Notes: generated from the sequence alone by a model not told the origin. A stretch of DNA of 64,000 nt from Typha latifolia (GCA_019914945.1 CM034099.1:13839001-13903000), one strand, 5' to 3'; counted from the first letter of the stretch, positions 20,901-31,380 are shown. A program made the numbers and translations.

Positions 20901-22600
20901 GGCTCAAGGCTGTCCGCGAGTCTGCATTAGTTGGGATTAGGATTTGGTCCTCCTTGAGCATTAGTTCGTCTCTCGTGCTATACTTGATCTGACTTGATGG
21001 GTCTTGAGTCACATGAGCTGGAAGTTCTTCAAGGTGGCATCCCTGATCCGATCCAACAAGGGGAGGGTTGGAATCGACATGGTGGCTAGCTCGGCAGCAT
21101 CAGGTTGGCACGAGAATGCATCGGCTGTACCATTCTCTGAACCCATTTTTATAAACCAAGTCGTAGTCATACACAACTTGGAGAGCCACCTTTGTTGTGC
21201 TGGTGTGGATACTTTGCCGGAGTATGTAGGGCAGACTTCTTTGATCGGTGCATACTATGAACTGCCTCTCGATCAGGTATGGGCGCCACTTGCTAACAGC
21301 ATGGACCACGACTAAGATCTCTTGCTCGTACATTGACAATTGGCACAACCATTGCAAGAAGGCCTTGCTCGTATATCGACAATTGCCACTATAGGTCGCC
21401 ATTCTTGCATCAAAATTGCGCAGATCCCTGACCCAATTGCATCACACTCAACAACAAAGATTTTGGTGAAGTCTGGTAGGGCTAACAGGGGCGCCTCAAT
21501 CATTGCTTGCTTGAGTTCTTCAAATGCATGTTCTGCCTTGTTGTCCCACTCGAACTCGCCTTTGTGTTGTAGGGCAATCATTGGGGCTGCGATCTTCCCA
21601 TAGCCCAGGATGAATCAACGGTAGTAGCCGGTGAGGCCGAAAAAAGCCTCAGACCTCCTTGGTCGTCTTCGGTCACAGCCAGCACACCATGCTAGACACC
21701 TTATCAGGATCGGCCTCCACACTTGCGGAAGAGATGAAGCGCTCTAGGTATTCAACTCGTGGCTGCCCCCAAAGGTATCTGCTTTTCTTCACCTTCTGCC
21801 AGTGTGCCTGCAATATCTCCGTGACTATCTGTAGATGTGTAGGTGCTCCTCTCTCGATGAACTGTAAACGAGGATGTACTATTGAAGGAGGGGGCGAAAT
21901 AGATAGTTCATTAGTCCTTGAAAAGTTCCCGGGGCATTGGTTAGGCCAAAAGGCATTACAAGGAACTCGTAATGCCCATGATGTGTTCGAAAGGCTGTCT
22001 TGTGAATGTTGGTTGCCCAGACCCTAATCTAGTTATCGCTGGCCTGCAAATCTAGCTTTGTGATGATGGTGGCACTAGCTAACTCGTCCAACAATTCATC
22101 GATAATGGATATCGTATATTGGTCGTTGATGGCAGTTGGATTTAGTGCTCGGTAATCCACGCAGAATCCCCATGAGTTGTCCTTCTTCCGCACTAGGAGC
22201 ACCGGCGAAGAGTAGGCGCTATGGCTTGGCTGGAATCATCCAACATCTCTCGTACCAGCCGTGTGATCTCATCCTTTTGGTCATGTGGATATTGGTAAGG
22301 CCGCACGTTTGCTGGTCTGGGTCCTGGTTTGATCTTGATCCGATAATCGTGGTCTTGGATCGGCAGTAGTCCCTGCAGCTCTTCAAAGACTATCAAAACC
22401 TTGGAGAAGTGAGACCAAATCTGCGGCTGTTGTGTTACTTGGGTTTGATTTGTCCATGGTTGAAACCAACCATATCAACAAGCCAACGCAGCCGGCTTGT
22501 GGTAACCTGGTTAGGGCATGAAGGCTACTGGGGCTCAGCCACAACCCTTCTAGTCGAATTGGTCCCCCCTCATACTCGAAGTCCATCCATATCATGCGAA
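20901..22600 (-). pseudogene. pol: M2 RT and RNase H, truncated at integrase (copy 1)
   Basis: Minus strand, N to C. RT start: RPYQYPHDQKDEITRLVREML (22330-22260). Middle (21980-21640) includes LQAHWQKVKKSRYLWGQPRV and VEYLERFISSASVEAD. RNase H: FAELKQAMIEAPLLALPDF, VVECDAIGSGICAIL, QEILVVVHAVSKWRPYLIE, FIVCTDQRSLPYILRQ, VYDYDLVYKNG (21580-21100). Near 20901-21060 the minus strand gives the start of the linker to integrase, and then LTR L2 intervenes. Frameshifts and stops throughout. The RT core (21677-22193) is absent from copy 2. Confidence 0.8.
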
Positions 22601-22619
22601 AATCAACTAGGATTGGCCT

Positions 22620-22900
22620 AAGCCATGAAGCAGTCAGCCCCCCTGAGTGCCAAAGGATGCAAGTCCAACCGAAACATCTCACCTTATTAGATATGGACCT
22701 CAACTCCAACGCACTTACTATCGGTCCACATGACTGTGTGCTATCTCTGATGGATACATCAAATCCGATGGTTGGAGTCACCCCCAACCCAATTTGTCAT
22801 GCAAACTTCTCATCCATGAAACTATGTGTGCTGCCTGAGTCAATTGGTATCTCGACTCGGTGCTTCTTGATCGAACCTTCTACCTAATGGGTTTGGGGTG
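22620..22900 (-). pseudogene. pol: M2 protease (copy 1)
   Basis: Minus strand: RVEIPIDSGSTHSFMDEKFA with the catalytic D-S-G codons at 22841-22833, then GVTPTIGFDVSIRDSTQSC and a hydrophobic flap-like region. The same GITPTIGFDVSIGDG block occurs in F1, so M2 and F1 are related chromoviruses. A stop or frameshift separates it from RT. Confidence 0.8.
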
Positions 22901-22949
22901 CTTGCAAGCCCAAATTGGCATGTAACCTAAACTCGGCATGCCGCTCATC

Positions 22950-24213
22950 CTCATGGTCTGCAGCCTACATATCCGCTACCTCCTCTTCATCGCCCCACGA
23001 CTCCATTTCGTAGGTTGTTTTTCACACTTCTGGCCCAAAGCAAACTTTTCGTCATAGTAGAAGCACAAACCCTTGGTCCTGCATTCCTCAATTTGTGCCA
23101 GGGTTAGCTGTTGGAAGTAGCTCTTCTATTGCCCTCTGAAGTTGGTGGCAGGGACTTCCCCCCTTGCGGTCGAGTGGGAGGACAAAATCCATATTGCTTG
23201 ATGGAGCCCACCGGGATCCTCTCCAGTCGGTAGGGCTCCATGGCACTTGGGTGCATATTCGTAGCTCCTTGTCCTTCTCCTCTATCATGGCTGCTGTAGA
23301 AAAGGCCTCCAATAATGTCGTAGGCCTCATGACCTTGACCTACGCTTGTATGTCAGACCTGAGTCCATTGATGAAGGTATTGTGGAGGGCTGAGTTTGAC
23401 CAACCAGGTACGTGGTTGCAAATTCTTTGAAACTCTTCTTGATAAGCTCAGACCGTGGTTTGTTGAGTTAGCTTACTCAAGATTGCTTGGAAGTCTTCAT
23501 ACTCAGTTGGACCAAACCAAGTACGTAGGGCGGACGCAAGCTCATCCCAAGACGGAAATGGTTGAGTTCGTTGTGCTGCTTGGAACCATCTAATCGCAAC
23601 ATCCTCCAAGTGGAATGAGGCTCTTAGGGCCTTCTCGTGGTCTGGGGTCCCTTGGTAAGTGAAGAATTGATCCACTTGATAGAGCCTATCTAGTGGATCG
23701 CCTCCCGTGAACTTGGGGAAATTGAGCCATATGGTTTGAACTTGAGCCGTTATAAATGGCCCATGTTCATGGATGGCATGTCATTGTTCCCAGCGTGGGT
23801 CCCCTCTGCCATGTGGATAGGGACCCTAGCGTTGGATGGGGTGGAGTTTTAGTGCGCTGAACTCCATCTCGTGCGACTAACCCTTGTGGATTCATCCATT
23901 GGGAGGTCCACCCCAAACCCTATGACATTCTCATCTTCGACCGGTTCAGGGATCATTCGTGTACACTCTTTATTTATGCTCATGGAGTCCGTTCATCACG
24001 GAGTTCACGAATAGCGGACACCATCTCAGAAAATGCTTGTATTAATTGCAAGGATTGAAGCACCTCCAGCTGAGCTATCGAGGGTGGTGGGGTCGGCAGT
24101 TCCAGCGGTGGACTTGTGTTCTCGGGTAGTCGGGTAGTCATCGCCGGTGGTGGATCCCTGATCATAGAAGTTTCCCTGGTTACTCTTGCTGCCATCCCTC
24201 GAGTGATTGTCAT
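22950..24213 (-). pseudogene. gag: M2 gag with degenerate zinc knuckle (copy 1)
   Basis: Minus strand. The likely start at 24213 is MTITRGMAARVTRETSMIRD, the second Met after the PBS, matching M1. A Pro-rich leader (PENTSPPLELPTPPPS) precedes QLEVLQSLQLIQAFSEMV. Capsid core: FFTYQGTPDHEKALRASFHL, EDVAIRWFQAAQRTQPFPSW, LASALRTWFGPTEYEDF (23675-23448). C-terminal knuckle near 23085-23030 reads GLCFYYDEKFALGQKCEKQ: the second Cys is Tyr and the His is Gln, so it could not bind zinc normally. Stops in several places. Confidence 0.8.
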
Positions 24214-24232
24214 ATGGCCCGAGGACAACAAT

Positions 24233-24245
24233 GGCTCTAATACCA
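24233..24245 (-). other. M2 primer-binding site (copy 1)
   Basis: TGGTATTAGAGCC on the minus strand, three bases inside LTR L1, which starts at 24249. Confidence 0.85.
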
Positions 24246-24248
24246 AAT

Positions 24249-24500
24249 TGTTACGGACCGACTACAGATGATCCGCAACAAGGGAGTGTAGGCTTTGATT
24301 ACGGTGAATGATGGTAGATGGAGAGGGTGGAAGGAGGGATGACGGTGGTGGTGATGGTGAGGAAGATAATGGGCAGCGATGGTGGTGATGAAGAGAGATT
24401 AATTTACTTCTACTCCTAGGTTATCTTACTCTTACTCCTAAAATAAACTCAAGGCTAGAATACTTTCTCAATGCTTGGATGCTTAACAAGGAGCCCAACC
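24249..24500 (-). mobile_element. M2 5' LTR (L1, copy 1), 5' truncated
   Basis: The plus strand starts TGTTACGGACCGACTACAG, the inverse of the LTR 3' end, and follows L2/L3 as far as CCCCTCT near 24500. There it breaks off just where the TATA region would begin and joins the E4 LTR. Confidence 0.75.
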
Positions 24501-24830
24501 CCTCTAAAGGGACCACTTTGATCATCTGTGAGAGTACTTAACTTGGGTTACATTCGTGCATGATTCAGCCTATTTCAGTACTTAACTTGGGTTACTTAAC
24601 TTGGGTTACTAATCTATATTTAGTGGTGAATCTATAAATTCTTTTCACTCACCTTCTTGAGTGTGGTGAATTACCGTAACAGAATTTGTTTGTGGCATTC
24701 CAAACTTATCAAACAAAGGCTGTTAGTTCTTCTCTTTTCATTTCTTCCTTTTGGAAATTGTGAAGGCCCATCATTTTGGTATCAGAGCATATTGGTTCGT
24801 TTTGGTAATTTTTTTCTCCGTCAAAATTCG
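24501..24830 (+). mobile_element. E4 5' LTR and PBS, internally deleted (copy 1)
   Basis: Counterpart of 49218-49740. The LTR ends CCCATCA at 24773 and a PBS TGGTATCAGAGC follows at 24777-24788. About 240 bases of the LTR interior are missing and replaced by a 34-base filler (24579-24612) made of two copies of TACTTAACTTGGGTTA, copied from 24535-24550. Homology to E4 stops at 24830. Confidence 0.8.
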
Positions 24831-24837
24831 TTTTGGC
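24831..24837. other. Junction filler between tandem copies
   Basis: TTTTGGC lies between the end of copy 1 (...AAAATTCG) and the start of copy 2 (AAATTTTTTTTTGATG). With its flank it reads TTCGTTTTGGCAAATTTTTT (24827-24846), nearly the same as TTCGTTTTGGTAATTTTTTT at 24796-24815. The filler therefore looks templated by sequence 31 bases upstream. Confidence 0.75.
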
Positions 24838-24959
24838 AAATTTTTTTTTGATGATGCTATAAGATTAAAAAGGCACTAGAACTAGATATGTGGATTTTCT
24901 TACAATACCAGCGTGATTTAAATTTTGGGGTCAAAATTTTTATAAGGGGGGAAGGAAAA
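24838..24959 (+). mobile_element. 3' end of T interior with PPT (copy 2)
   Basis: Duplicate of 8608-8729. The PPT reads AAGGGGGGAAGGAAAA and ends at 24959. Confidence 0.9.
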
Positions 24960-25250
24960 TGTAACAACCGTTGCTTCATGAGACTATCAACTTGCGTGCC
25001 CATGCAAGCCAGCCACACTGTGGCCGGCCTCGTGCCCATGCAAGCCAGCCACACTGTGGCCGGCCTCGTGCCCAAGCAAGCTGCTCATGCAGCTTGCGTG
25101 GTGGGGCGCCACGCACCCACTGCCACTGTCATCACCAATCGGCTGTGGCCAACTGGCCGCGACGAGCCCCGGCGTCACCGCTACCCCTCCACCACCGCCT
25201 TCCCTCTCTCTTTTTAAATCTCTCTGTCTCTCTCTATCACTCTCTCGGTC
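24960..25250 (+). mobile_element. Family T LTR start T4 (copy 2)
   Basis: TGTAACAACCG follows the PPT. It extends further than copy 1, through the GC-rich part and the start of the CT-rich tract (TCTCTCTTTTTAAATCTCTC), then changes to the tail of a different LTR at about 25251. A 36-base unit (GCCAGCCACACTGTGGCCGG core) is tandemly repeated at 24997-25068 but single in copy 1. Confidence 0.8.
24997..25068 (+). repeat. 36-bp tandem repeat, two units
   Basis: GTGCCCATGCAAGCCAGCCA... is repeated exactly in tandem. Copy 1 of the large duplication has one unit at this place, so this is a change after the duplication or a loss in copy 1. Confidence 0.85.
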
Positions 25251-25619
25251 ACTCTTATTACGGTATTTATCAGTTTATCGTAGTCGTTAGATCGTCTTTA
25301 CCTTTCTAGGAGTATATCATAGCCGTAGAACCTCCAAAGCTTTCAAACCCTAGCCACCACCTTCCTCTAGTAGCCACCCTACCCTACAGTACTCCATCAC
25401 GACCCTTGGCCATTCGCCACCCTGCTACGATCGCCGCAACATCGGCTATTTACCGTTCTGCTCTATTCTGACCTATCTCTACTATTTTATTTTCAACTTT
25501 TTATCCAGACCTCCAATTTAGGAAAACTAGAGCATTAGAACCCTAACCCACGAGGCTAAGTCCACCTAAAGTTTCATAATTTTCTTACATCTGGATCAGT
25601 TCAGATCTGGTTCAAAACA
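25251..25619 (+). mobile_element. 3' part of an S-type LTR fused to T4
   Basis: From TTATTACGGTATTTATC to GATCTGGTTCAAAACA (25619). It follows the same order of motifs as the 3' half of solo LTR S (43800-44123): TAGGAGTA, CAGCCACCCTACC-like, ATTTACCGTTCTG, CAGATCTGGT. It is diverged, so an older relative. There is no PBS after it. Confidence 0.65.
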
Positions 25620-26650
25620 AATATCAAGCATTATCACGCTTTACCCCTACTAGTTCTCATTACTATGGTGGAAGCATACATATGCATTTTGAGCTGGTAT
25701 GTATGTAAAACATATTATGGTAAAAAATTTATACCACAATTCTTGAAAAATTAGTGGTTAACAACAAAGTCATCGAACTCTACAAAATTTTGTAATCTTT
25801 TTATATAATAAAATATTTTACAAGACATTGAAGCTATATTTACTTTACCAAAACTGGTCACCATTACAAAGTGGTGCTAAAAAATAGGTCACATAAACAA
25901 ACTTTATAACATTCAAAAGAAACTCATTGCATATGATTGTAAAGCAACATATCATCTCCATCCCTACGTATAATTTATCAAACCTCAATACAATTTATCT
26001 AACGAAAGAAATATGTGAGGCATCTGCATAATAATTAAATATAATATACTCCACAATAATTAAGAGATACAAAATAGAGAACAGAAGGTCCAGATTCTAC
26101 AACTAAAATATGCCACAAGACAAAATGGCCTATTGAATACTTTGTTGATATTTGATATTCGAAGAGCTACACACTAAAATCAACTACAATAAAAATGATG
26201 GCTTCCAAAGTGGCATGTTAAATATTATGAGAAATTTTCACTCAAAGCAAAAGCATATAGCTCGCTACCAGCATCATCTCTAGCTTAGATGATACTAATT
26301 TTGTTTGCAACATCAAGAGCATCATAATCTTGGGTCAATCTCAAAGATGCCTTCCTTTACTGCCAGGGCTGCACCAAATGACAGCTAAAATGTATAACAA
26401 CTATTATATATACACAAGAAGCAACCAAGAAATAGATGTCTAAATCTCACCTTATCAGGGTAGTGATCTTCTTTGCTTTACTAACTACAGCTTGTTCTAT
26501 GCCGCCTAGTTAAGGTATCGCCTCGAGTTATGTACAGAAGTATGCGCAAATAGGATGATAAAATAATTTTGGTTCTTTCATTAACACGTATAAAAGAAGT
26601 TATTAGGAGCTAGATACCTACAGTACCAGATGAATTCAATCTAATGTTAA

Positions 26651-26700
26651 CGCACACACACACGCACACGCACATGCACACGCACACGCACACACACACA
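26651..26700. repeat. (CA/CGCA)n microsatellite
   Basis: CGCACACACACACGCACACG and similar units for about 50 bases. Confidence 0.95.
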
Positions 26701-26742
26701 TTCTCATAAGAATTATATCTTATTGTGTGTTAAAGTGTAGAT

Positions 26743-26884
26743 AGTGTTCCTGTATGAGTACACTTCTATAGTAAGTGATAGCTACTTCTTTGAGTTACTA
26801 AAGCAGTCCAACAAAATAGCCGAGGGAACAGATATGGAACTGAGCTATCACTTGCTATAGAAGTGTACTCGTATAGAAACATTG
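26743..26884. other. Imperfect inverted repeat (hairpin), about 41-bp arms
   Basis: The left arm around 26752-26783 (GTATGAGTACACTTCTATAG...) pairs with 26843-26874 (...CTATAGAAGTGTACTCGTAT), with 29 of 32 bases matching; pairing continues less perfectly to 26743 and 26884. The loop is about 60 bases. Size and shape fit a fold-back MITE remnant or a miRNA-type precursor. Nothing here shows that it is expressed. Confidence 0.6.
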
Positions 26885-27139
26885 GCAACAAAATTATTGC
26901 TTTGTTCACAAATATGACTTTGCCTCGCTATTGTCTCTATAAATTCTGGAGATGACCTTGAGCTTTCCTAATTGAAAGCATCAGAAAGTCATAGATTGAT
27001 GTAAACCATGAGTAGCTGATTATCTCATTTATGTTTGCAAAATACTGGGAAAATTGAGGTGGGCAGCAATAGTTGCTGCGTTGAAAAAATACAATAGAAA
27101 AAATTGTGCAAAATCTTTCATGTCTTCAATCTCTAGAGC

Positions 27140-27535
27140 ATAATTTTTGAAGTACTCTATCAATTGAAGCCCTATCTAACTTCCCTATGACATGTCGTCG
27201 AACCTAGGGAGGTACATCCTCATTGCTACCAAGAGATATTAGCTCCCCTTGTAACGAAAGCCCCAAAAACCCACATCACTAGAGGTTAGTTTCATATTGA
27301 CTTTACCTAGTTTGAAACATCCATCCTCCTTAGACCATTGACAAATAACTTGTTCAAACAATGGCTTATTTGTGTCGATAAAAGGGAAGTCCACAGGATG
27401 TCCAAAGGAGGTATCATTCGAAATCTCTCGATGTTGACCATAGACATACTTTTTAACTGCATCTCTAATACCCTTTGGGAAGCGACGGCTTCTAACCTTT
27501 ACATCAAAATTTTGTCCATTATTGACATTAATAAA
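27140..27535 (-). pseudogene. Decayed reading frame of unknown family
   Basis: The minus strand from about 27535 reads NGQNFDVKVRSRRFPKGIRD, then GHPVDFPFIDTNKPLFEQVI, EDGCFKLGKVNMKLTSSDVG, FWGFRYKGS before a stop and further degenerate text (LPRFDDMS). It is longer and more protein-like than neighbouring frames. The style 'VNMKLTSSDVG..FG...KG' recalls plant transposon-associated proteins (aminotransferase-like or Ulp1-associated), but I do not recognise it firmly. No start codon is evident. Confidence 0.4.
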
Positions 27536-27553
27536 TCTTAATTATCTGAAATA

Positions 27554-27993
27554 TGTTATGACCCAAGCCCAAGCTGATCTAGCCTACTCAAGCAAAATCA
27601 CTTGATCTACTGTTGGACTTGCACACTGTCCATCTTAGATTTACTTATTTCCTTTAAGTTGTTCAATTAAGACTTTATCATCTGTCGCATTTGCTTATTA
27701 GACCTCCTAGTTGGTCTTAGTTTTCTTATTAGCATTAGTCAGTCCAAATGAGGGTTAATAATTCGGAGTTAGCCACCTATAAATTGTGGTGTGCAGCTCT
27801 TTTGCTCATTATGAAATGAATCAGCTAGTTTTAACCTTAGGAGTAGCCATACCTCCATTGCAGACTCCTCCACCACTCCTCCACCAAGTTGTGGCCACCC
27901 TCTCTCGACCCCAAACGAGAGAATTACCACACCTAGAAGCATCTGTAACTCCTTCAAATCCATATCTGCTTTTCTAGAAATTGGGTCGCTACA
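27554..27993 (+). mobile_element. F1 5' LTR, complete (copy 2)
   Basis: TGTTATGACCC (27554) to GGGTCGCTACA (27993), 440 bp, followed by a PBS. The sequence 'gccacctataaattgtgg' at about 27771 looks like the TATA region. The five bases before it are AAATA. The partner 3' LTR is absent, so no target duplication can be tested. Confidence 0.9.
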
Positions 27994-27995
27994 AT

Positions 27996-28009
27996 TGGTA
28001 TCAGAGCCC
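27996..28009 (+). other. F1 primer-binding site (copy 2)
   Basis: TGGTATCAGAGCCC, initiator-Met tRNA type, two bases after the LTR. Confidence 0.9.
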
Positions 28010-28030
28010 TTCCTTCATTGAAACGTTTCC

Positions 28031-29289
28031 ATGCCACAAACCAGATCTAGAGTAGGAAGGGCAGTAGAAGATGAAGTTCCCCACGCAGCTGAATCATTAA
28101 GTACTGAAGACACCTCTCCCCTAACGTCGACACCATCGAGAGACTAGGCAACTCCGACCATGGCGGCACCACCTCCGGTCGCACCACCACCACCAGCACC
28201 ACCTAAGTGGCTGGCCTTCCTTTTGCAAGCGCAGGATGTGAGAGAGAAGGAAAGAGAAGCACGATTGGAAAGAAAATTCGAAATGATGTTTTCCCTTATT
28301 TCTGGTCGTCAAGGATCTCCTTCCACATTTGCACCAACAGCAGTGACGGCTGCAACAAATACTCAAGAGCCCCTAGGATTTCGTGCAGACCAAGAGACAT
28401 AGGGCGCGCTCCCCAAGGCCCAGCCCAAGATGCACTTGGTTCATCTTATCGTGCAGCCTATGAGCCAGATCCAACGCCCAGGGTTCTTAATGAACTAGTT
28501 CAGGCTTGGGTTCACCCTACTGAACCAGGCGCGCGGATTGAGCCACAAGTTGCATGGTTCAACATCGAACTAGAAAAAACATATCCGTGGGCTAGAGAGA
28601 TGGCAATCGGGCCAATGGAACCCACACCAAAGAGTTCCACCAGTTCAAGGGTATAGAGCGCACAACCAGCCTTGGGCTCAAGTGGGTCGAGATGAAAACC
28701 AAATCCCTGGAGTTCAAGTTCGTACTTTGCGACTTGAATTTCCTACTTTTTCAAGTGGAGATTCACTGCACCTATTTGACTACCAAGGGACCTCGGCTTA
28801 CCAACAAGTCAGACTCGCGTCGTTCCACTTACAAGATGAGGCATGTGATTGGTTCTGGGCTGCCAATTGTACCCAACCGTTTCAGACTTGGGCCAAGTTA
28901 GCTGATGCCATATGTAGGTGATTCGATCCAACCCACAACAAGAACATCGAGGAGGCTCTACATTGACTCCAGTATAAAACCACGGTGCAAGCGTACAAGG
29001 CTGAGTTCGACCGAATCAGCAATCGAACCAGTGGTCTGACTCACAGCTACGCTCAGCTTTCATTTGGGGACTCAAACCTAAAATCCGAGCTGAGGTGAGA
29101 GCCATGAATCCGATGATCCTCTTGGACCCCTATACATGTGCAGAGGTCATGGAGGAGAAGCTGCAAGAGATGGGGCGGACCAGCAGATCAGGAATGGCCT
29201 CGGATTGGAAGAGCACACGTCCTACACATCCTACATCAAGCTTGACTCCATTCAGACCTTGCCCTAGGTTTGGAACGGGATTGAGTTGA
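28031..29289 (+). pseudogene. gag: F1 gag (copy 2)
   Basis: Same layout and main breaks as 9308-10571. Differences: Trp is retained in PPKWLAFLLQAQDVREKE where copy 1 has a stop. Five bases (CGGCG or equivalent) are missing near 28405, which changes the frame. The AKLADAICR block ends in a stop where copy 1 reads AICRRFG. The shared stop after PSRD shows that the gene was dead before the duplication. Confidence 0.8.
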
Positions 29290-29352
29290 GGAGCACTGAG
29301 TGCACACCTACCACCGCCTCGAGCACCTGTTGAAGTAGTCGATTGTAGATCC

Positions 29353-29920
29353 ATGGGCTTATGGTTCCATTGCGACGAACGGTTTACACCGAGCCATAAG
29401 TGCAAGAAGCAACCCGCGGCGATGATGCTACTTGATGCCACCGAAGAAGAGGAGGGAACTAAACAATGGGAAGATGGGCATGAAGACCATGAAGAGGCTG
29501 CGGAAGAAGAGGAGATGATGCACGTTGAGTTGAGACTCCTAGGACACTTCGGGTAGAAGGAATGATCAAACGAAGCCGAGTTGAGATTTTGATTGACTCG
29601 GGCAGCACCCATAACTTTGTAGAGAAGATGGTGCAACGATTGGGCTTGACCATAACTCCTACTATTGGGTTCGATGTCTCGATTGGAGATGGCACGGTTC
29701 TTAGGACTGAAGGAAAATGAGAGCGAGCCAAGGTGCGGCGTACACGCATACGAACTTGAGCTTGATTTGTAACCCCTCGCTCTCAAAGGGCCAGATATGG
29801 TCTTAGGAGTCCAATGGCTCCAGGTGCTCCAGGTGCTCGGTCCCATCTGGTTCATAGGCTGCACGATAAGATGAACCAAGTGCATCAAACAAGCCGCATC
29901 AACAAGAAGGTGCAACTAGA
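29353..29920 (+). pseudogene. pol: F1 zinc knuckle and protease (copy 2)
   Basis: Knuckle GLWFHCDERFTPSHKC with the same Cys-to-Trp change as copy 1; acidic linker; protease IDSGSTHNFVEK with D-S-G at 29595-29603. Upstream, about 54 bases present in copy 1 are missing here, the join falling at CACC, which occurs on both sides of the lost stretch. A 261-codon antisense frame across this region (29130-29915) is an overlap artefact. Confidence 0.8.
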
Positions 29921-30015
29921 AAGAAGGAAACAAACCGAGCCCAAAAGCATCATTTCAGTCCCTAGAAGGACTTCCACAAGCTGGCTGCCGCAGCTTATTG
30001 ATGCGGCTTGTTTCA

Positions 30016-31380
30016 ACCCGAGAAGGACCTGGAGCATCGAGTAATGAAATTAAGGCTGATTTGAATTCTATCTTGCAAGCCTACCCACGAGTATTTGAGG
30101 AACCAAAAGGGCTGCCCCCTATTCGAGCCTGTGACCACTGGATTGAGATCACATTAGGAGCTGGTCCAGCCGATGTACGGCCCTACCGGTACCGTCATGC
30201 TCAGAAGGAGGCAATCACAGGGTTGGTGCGTGAGATGCTAGATCAAGGGATCATCCAACCGAGCCATAGCGCCTACTCTTCACCAGTACTTCTTGTGCAC
30301 AAGAAGTGCACAAGAAGGACAATTTATGGTGGTTTTGTGTGGACTATCGCGCCCTCAACTCGATCACCATCAAAGACTGGTACCCTATTCCAGTCATTGA
30401 GGAGCTCCTAGTTGGCGGGTGCAGCAATCTTCACCAAATTGGATCTGGTCAAAGGATACCACGAGATCTAAGTCCGAGCAGAAGACGTTCACAAGACAGC
30501 CTTTTAGACCCATGATGGGCATTACAAGTTCCTCGTGATGCCCTTTGGCCTGACCAATGCCCAAGCGACATTTCAAGGGCTAATGAATGGTGTGTTCAAT
30601 CCCCTACTAAGGTGGTATGTTGTGGTTTTCTTTTACGATATTCTCGTCTAAAGCTGAACTCGAGAGGAGCACATGGACCACAGGGACCCTGGACTCGCAT
30701 GGCCTCCGAGTCAAGAGTAGTAAATGCACCTGGGCTTAGCCTCGAGTTGACTATCTAGGCCACATAATCTCAACCAATGGTGTAGAGTCAGATTCGGAGA
30801 AGATAACGACCATGGTGAGCTGGCCTAAGCCGAGAACACCCAAGGAGCTTAGAGTGTTTCTTGGCTTGACCGAATACTATCGGCGGTTCGTTCAGGGATA
30901 TGGAGGATCGCGGCACCTTTGACTGCACACTTCTGTGCAAGAACGAGTTCAATTGGAGTGAAAAAGCTAAATCTGCATTTCTGGAATTGAAATGAGCTAT
31001 GACGAGTGCACCAATCCTTGCCTTACCCGACTTCACTAAGACCTTCGTGGTGGAATGTGATGCATCGGGGACAGGTCTAGGAGCGGTTTTGATGCAGGAA
31101 GGAAGACCAATAGCATACATGAGCAAGGCTCTATCGGAGAGATCGCGCTCCATCTTAGCACCTATGAGCACGAGATATTAGCTGTGGTTCATGCAATTGA
31201 GAAGTTGAGACCTTATCTACTTGGGCGCTGCTTCATTGTGCACACTGATCAGCGGTTCCTGCCATACCTCCTAGGACAGCGAACCCAGCACAGCAAAAAT
31301 GGTTAGCCAAGTTACTTGGGTATGAATACCACTTGGTCTACAAGAAGGCCAGCGAAAATGGTGTTGCAGATGCTCTATTC
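30016..31380 (+). pseudogene. pol: F1 RT and RNase H (copy 2)
   Basis: As 11349-12725, with these differences: an 11-base tandem duplication (TGCACAAGAAG) at about 30297-30318 shifts the frame in the VLLVHKK segment. The RT active site reads VFFYDILV then a stop (one Asp kept), against YN in copy 1. RNase H reads [20 protein letters not shown] without the stop seen in copy 1. A 14-base deletion sits in the 'HMDHLHTVM' segment. So some damage is copy-specific and later than the duplication. Confidence 0.85.

Larger units (their letters stand above)
8608..24830. repeat. Large tandem duplication, copy 1
   Basis: Everything from 8608 to 24830 recurs in the same order and orientation at 24838-49740. 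This includes the T PPT and LTR start, F1, the minus-strand elements and the start of E4's LTR. Lines compared by eye differ by about 0-3 bases in 60. Copy 1 is shorter because it lacks the counterparts of 25186-27641 and 39481-43788 and about 240 bases of the E4 LTR. The right edge is followed by a seven-base filler (24831-24837). Confidence 0.9.
25620..27553. other. Unassigned low-copy region (only in copy 2)
   Basis: About 1.9 kb of AT-rich sequence without LTR signatures, absent from copy 1 through the 2.45-kb deletion. It holds a relative of the 65-bp fold-back insert (about 25646-25712), a CA repeat, a hairpin and a decayed minus-strand reading frame, each listed separately. The rest (25720-26640) shows nothing I can name on either strand. 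It is the most likely place here for a fragment of a DNA transposon or former host sequence. Confidence 0.5.

Noticed and set aside
24997..25068. CRISPR-like repeat
   Set aside because: Only two adjacent units without spacers, in plant LTR DNA.
29130..29915. 261-codon open frame on the minus strand
   Set aside because: It is antisense to F1 gag, knuckle and protease; its text has no domain and the copy-1 counterpart is broken. It is a shadow of the plus-strand element.
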